Both the position numbers and the translations under genes were made by a program. The notes below the pieces were generated by a model. It searched no databases and was not told the DNA's origin. It worked only from the letters and a program-made list of their open reading frames with translations. Positions 61,377-64,000 of a stretch of DNA of 64,000 nt are shown here, piece after piece. Source of the stretch: Flagellimonas meishanensis (GTDB lineage: Bacteria; Bacteroidota; Bacteroidia; Flavobacteriales; Flavobacteriaceae); assembly GCF_019880545.1 (NCBI RefSeq), contig NZ_JAINVW010000001.1, positions 744,001-808,000 on the forward strand, in the 5' to 3' direction. Numbering within the stretch: position 1 is the stretch's first letter; each line of letters starts with the position of its first letter.

Positions 61377-62034
61377 ACTTTTTAAAATGTTTTATCGCTT
61401 GGACCAAGACATTCTCCACGGTTGGTTTTGTGGCAACAATGATTTGGTCCGAATATTTTTTGGCCTCGGAAGCAGTGGTGCTACCGATGCAAAACAGCAT
61501 TTCATTTTCTATGCAATTTTCCAAAAGATAACTCCTGATTCCACTTGGACTGAAAAAGAGCACACCATCAAACGCACGGGCAAATCTTTTTGGGACCAAT
61601 TGAGTCTCATATAAGACCACTTCTTTGTACCGAACGTTATTTTTGCCCAGGGCTTTTGGCAATTCTTCCCTCCTTTGATTTCCAGACAGGAACAAGAATT
61701 GCTCGTTTTTATAATTTTTTACAATAAAATGGGCCAATTCAGACGCATTTTTAGCAGTTTTGACCACATTCAGTCCATTGTCCGCTAAAATATGAGCGGT
61801 TTTATCACCAACACAAAAAACCTTGTAATCGAAATAATTCAAGTCTCCGGTTAAATTAAAAAAGCCTTTAACGGCATTTTTGCTGGTAAAAATAAGGTTT
61901 TGATATCCCATTGGAATTTGGGCTTCCACAAAATCAATTCGCAGGGCATCATATTCCACCAAACCCAAACCCGAGTTTAGGAGCAACTCCTTTTGGGGAG
62001 AGGTCAATATTTTAGTGGATAGCACTGTTCTCAT
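61369..62034 (-). CDS. hemD: uroporphyrinogen-III synthase
   Basis: Closes and rearranges hydroxymethylbilane to uroporphyrinogen III. 221 residues. The family is poorly conserved, but the expected pieces are there: [64 protein letters not shown] and [20 protein letters not shown] with [14 protein letters not shown]. It overlaps hemC by 23 bp and hemE by 8 bp, which supports the assignment. Confidence 0.93.
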   Translation of the reverse strand: MRTVLSTKILTSPQKELLLNSGLGLVEYDALRIDFVEAQIPMGYQNLIFTSKNAVKGFFNLTGDLNYFDYKVFCVGDKTAHILADNGLNVVKTAKNASELAHFIVKNYKNEQFLFLSGNQRREELPKALGKNNVRYKEVVLYETQLVPKRFARAFDGVLFFSPSGIRSYLLENCIENEMLFCIGSTTASEAKKYSDQIIVATKPTVENVLVQAIKHFKKYD

Positions 62035-62938
62035 TTCTGATTTTCTGCATCAATCTGTCACCGCCTTTTTGCAAAACCTCGTGTGCGCATTTGGCTCCAA
62101 AACCGTCGATGGCAGATAGGGCGATGTCCTTTTTCACATCAAATTTTTGCTTTCCGTCCAGCGAAAACAGCACGCCTTCAAAATAAACCGATTGGTCTTT
62201 TATTTGTGCCAAGGCTCCTATAGGTGCCGTACAGCCACCTTCAAGGGTGCGCAGGAACTCCCGTTCCACGGTAGTAGCCATCTCAGATTCTTTGTGGTTG
62301 AGTTTTTTCAAGGCTTCCCTTGAATGGGAATCTTCCTTTTTCGCAACCACAACCATGGCACCTTGCGCGGGAGCTGGAATCATCCAATCCAGCAAAAGGG
62401 CATCCTTGGGCATCAGTTTTATGCGTTCCAGCCCCGCCTGCGCGAAAATGGCACCGTTCCAATCACTTTCAATGAGTTTGATTAGCCTTGTATTTACATT
62501 TCCTCTCAGGTCAACAACTTTGTGGTTTGGATATTTATGCAGCCATTGTGCTTTTCTTCGCAGACTTCCTGTGGCGATAGTGGCCGGGCGGGCGGATTTT
62601 AAAAAATCCACGCCCTTGTGCACCAGAATATCGTATGCTATTGCACGCTCAAGTACTGCGGCCTGAACAATTCCTTTGGGTAATTGTGTGGGGACGTCTT
62701 TCATGGAGTGCACGGCGATGTCTATTTGGCCCTTCAGCAGGGCAATATCCAAGGTTTTTGTGAAAATCCCAGTAATCCCAAGTTCATAAAGTGGCTTGTC
62801 CAGCACCTGGTCTCCGGTAGATTTTATGGGAACCAAGGAAGTATCGTATCCCAAACCTTCGAGTTTTTCCTGTACCGTGTTTGCTTGCCATAGTGCCAAC
62901 TCACTATCCCGGGTACCGATTCGTATGATCTTGCTCAT
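62012..62938 (-). CDS. hemC: hydroxymethylbilane synthase
   Basis: Polymerises four porphobilinogens. 308 residues. IRIGTRDSELALWQANTVQE at the N-terminus, substrate-binding AVHSMKDVPTQLPKG, GSLRRKAQWLHKYPNHKVVD with LRGNVNTRLIKL, and the dipyrromethane cofactor Cys in LEGGCTAPIGALAQI. Its start overlaps the hemA stop by 4 bp (ATGA). Confidence 0.97.
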   Translation of the reverse strand: MSKIIRIGTRDSELALWQANTVQEKLEGLGYDTSLVPIKSTGDQVLDKPLYELGITGIFTKTLDIALLKGQIDIAVHSMKDVPTQLPKGIVQAAVLERAIAYDILVHKGVDFLKSARPATIATGSLRRKAQWLHKYPNHKVVDLRGNVNTRLIKLIESDWNGAIFAQAGLERIKLMPKDALLLDWMIPAPAQGAMVVVAKKEDSHSREALKKLNHKESEMATTVEREFLRTLEGGCTAPIGALAQIKDQSVYFEGVLFSLDGKQKFDVKKDIALSAIDGFGAKCAHEVLQKGGDRLMQKIRNENSAIH

Positions 62939-64000
62939 TTTGAATCGATTTCTAGCTGAAAGACTTTTTGGATGAGTTCCAAACTGTCCTCGGTATCAAC
63001 TTCGGAACTTTTCAGGTGGTTGGCAAACTGTTTGGTAATTTTTTGGATGATGCGCTCGGATATGATCTCTGCCTGATCTTGGTTGAAATCGGATATTTTT
63101 TTGGAGTGAAAGTCAATTTCCTCCTCCTTCATGGTCTTTAGTTTTTCTTTTAAGGCATTGATCACTGGAGCAAATTTTCTGGTTTCCAGCCATTTTAAAA
63201 AATCTTTTTTGACCTTTTCTATAATGGCCTCGGCCTTGGGGACATATTCTTTTCGTTTGGATAAGGTATCGTCCGTTATCTGCGAAAGCTGATCTAGATG
63301 CACCAATGAAATGTTCTCTAGATCCAGAACGTCATCCGATACATTTTTGGGCACGGAAAGATCAAGGATAAGTAGAGGCTTTTTGGTGTAGATCAGTGCC
63401 TTGGAAACTGTGGGCAACTGTGCACCAGTGGCCACTACAAGAATGTCGGTTTTCCTGATTTCGGTCTGAAGGTCACCATAATCCTTTACAGTCAAATGAA
63501 ATTTACCGGCAATATCTTCCGCCTTTTCCCTGGTTCTGTTTATTAGGGTGATATGTGAATTGTTGGAATGTTTGATAAGGTTTTCACACGTGTTTCTTCC
63601 TATTTTACCCGTTCCGAAAAGCAAGATGTTTTTTTCAGAAATGTTGGGGACATTGTCCAGGATATATTTGACCGACGCAAAAGCCACGGAGGTTGCCCCC
63701 GAGGATAATTCAGTTTCAGTTTTAATGCGCTTGCTTGCTTGGATCACCGCATTGCACAGACGTTCCATGAACGGGTTGGCCATATCGTGCTTCTTGGCAC
63801 GAAAGAACCCCTGTTTTATCTGGCTGATGATTTCAAAATCTCCCAATATTTGGCTGTCCAGACCGGTCCCTACCCTGAACAAGTGCGAAATGGCATCATG
63901 GTTTTTGTACACATAGGCCACATCCTGGAATTCTTCCACAGTTCCCAGAGTTTGGTCGCAGAGTAGCTTTATAAGTTGGTAGGGGTGTTGCGCAAAACCG
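62935..64000 (-). CDS. hemA: glutamyl-tRNA reductase (5' end outside window)
   Basis: First committed enzyme of the C5 heme pathway. The frame is open to the right edge: the codons before the internal GTG at 63939 continue as GFAQHPYQLIKLLCDQTLGT, so the gene starts beyond 64000 and its catalytic-Cys domain is missing here. Visible parts: AYVYKNHDAISHLFRVGTGL, DSQILGDFEIISQIKQGFFR, NADP-binding ILLFGTGKIGRNTCENLIKH and the dimerisation helix at the C-terminus. It leads the heme operon. Confidence 0.96.
   Translation of the reverse strand, partial: GFAQHPYQLIKLLCDQTLGTVEEFQDVAYVYKNHDAISHLFRVGTGLDSQILGDFEIISQIKQGFFRAKKHDMANPFMERLCNAVIQASKRIKTETELSSGATSVAFASVKYILDNVPNISEKNILLFGTGKIGRNTCENLIKHSNNSHITLINRTREKAEDIAGKFHLTVKDYGDLQTEIRKTDILVVATGAQLPTVSKALIYTKKPLLILDLSVPKNVSDDVLDLENISLVHLDQLSQITDDTLSKRKEYVPKAEAIIEKVKKDFLKWLETRKFAPVINALKEKLKTMKEEEIDFHSKKISDFNQDQAEIISERIIQKITKQFANHLKSSEVDTEDSLELIQKVFQLEIDSK

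Noticed and set aside
1-64000. tRNA, rRNA or riboswitch genes
   Set aside because: By eye I found no cloverleaf with a T-loop consensus, no rRNA signature and no TPP-type element before thiL, where only about 60 bp are available. A covariance-model search would settle this.

Overview
The window is a stretch of chromosome from a member of the Bacteroidota, almost certainly a Flavobacteriaceae bacterium. An Allomuricauda/Flagellimonas-like marine genus is my inference from protein style, not a proven assignment. The evidence is gldH, a RicT-type PSP1 protein, type IX secretion C-terminal sorting, DUF2480 and DUF3078 proteins, an sdhCAB complex with a single membrane subunit, a SUF operon of flavobacterial layout, and repeated -10 elements of the form TAnnTTTG. 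No rRNA, tRNA, CRISPR array, insertion sequence or intact prophage was seen. Two genes are cut by the window edges: dprA on the left and hemA on the right.

Layout. 1-4.4 kb: dprA, trpS, a GlsB-like membrane protein, plsC, and a GAF sensor protein with a LytS-type phosphoacceptor but a degenerate ATPase. 4.4-7.0 kb: an ECF sigma locus (lipoprotein, TTG-start sigma factor, and a protein with a cytoplasmic head, one transmembrane helix, a long charged linker and a C-terminal beta-barrel). 7.1-9.4 kb: recA, a candidate structured RNA with its own terminator, and trhO. 9.5-14.9 kb: ricT-gldH-PBP1A and the CoA transferase pair scoAB. 14.9-17.4 kb: a small accessory island holding a 35-codon gene with its own promoter and terminator, a GNAT acetyltransferase, a divergent pair (small HTH-like protein and S24-type repressor) around twin operators, and an orphan Vsr endonuclease. 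17.4-27.3 kb: sdhCAB, rimK, a large BNR-repeat secreted protein and aminopeptidase P. 27.4-35.3 kb: small membrane proteins, TPR protein, BrnQ, a zinc-ribbon protein, ThiL and two repeat lipoproteins. 35.4-43.4 kb: the SUF Fe-S assembly operon. 43.6-47.8 kb: two tandem surface lipoproteins with seven-repeat propellers and a possible third-copy remnant. 47.9-56.2 kb: DUF3078 protein, HflX, a nuclease/phosphatase, a T9SS subtilase, a 3'-5' exonuclease, a lipoprotein and Ogt. 56.2-64 kb: a CNNM-type transporter and the heme operon hemA-C-D-E-(2 genes)-F-B on the minus strand.

How the parts work together. hemACDEFB takes glutamyl-tRNA to protoporphyrinogen level, and the SUF operon builds the Fe-S clusters used, for example, by SdhB. 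The most interesting part is the ECF sigma locus. The same bipartite promoter-like sequence, ACGCAACC-N15/16-ATCTAA, stands upstream of the sigma operon and about 7 nt upstream of the foldable segment beyond recA. This suggests a small regulon in which the sigma factor, a possible trans-envelope anti-sigma/barrel protein and a small RNA are linked. That link is inference. The motif match itself is seen directly.

The second notable region is the 15-17 kb island, where two TGTAAT-N3-ATTACA palindromes exactly 50 bp apart control a repressor and probably a divergent small HTH-like gene. Within the SUF operon, several foreign-looking pieces have accumulated: a metallo-beta-lactamase-fold lipoprotein, a four-helix-bundle (S23-type) gene bracketed by related short repeats, and a REP-like repeat that supplies the start codon of sufS.
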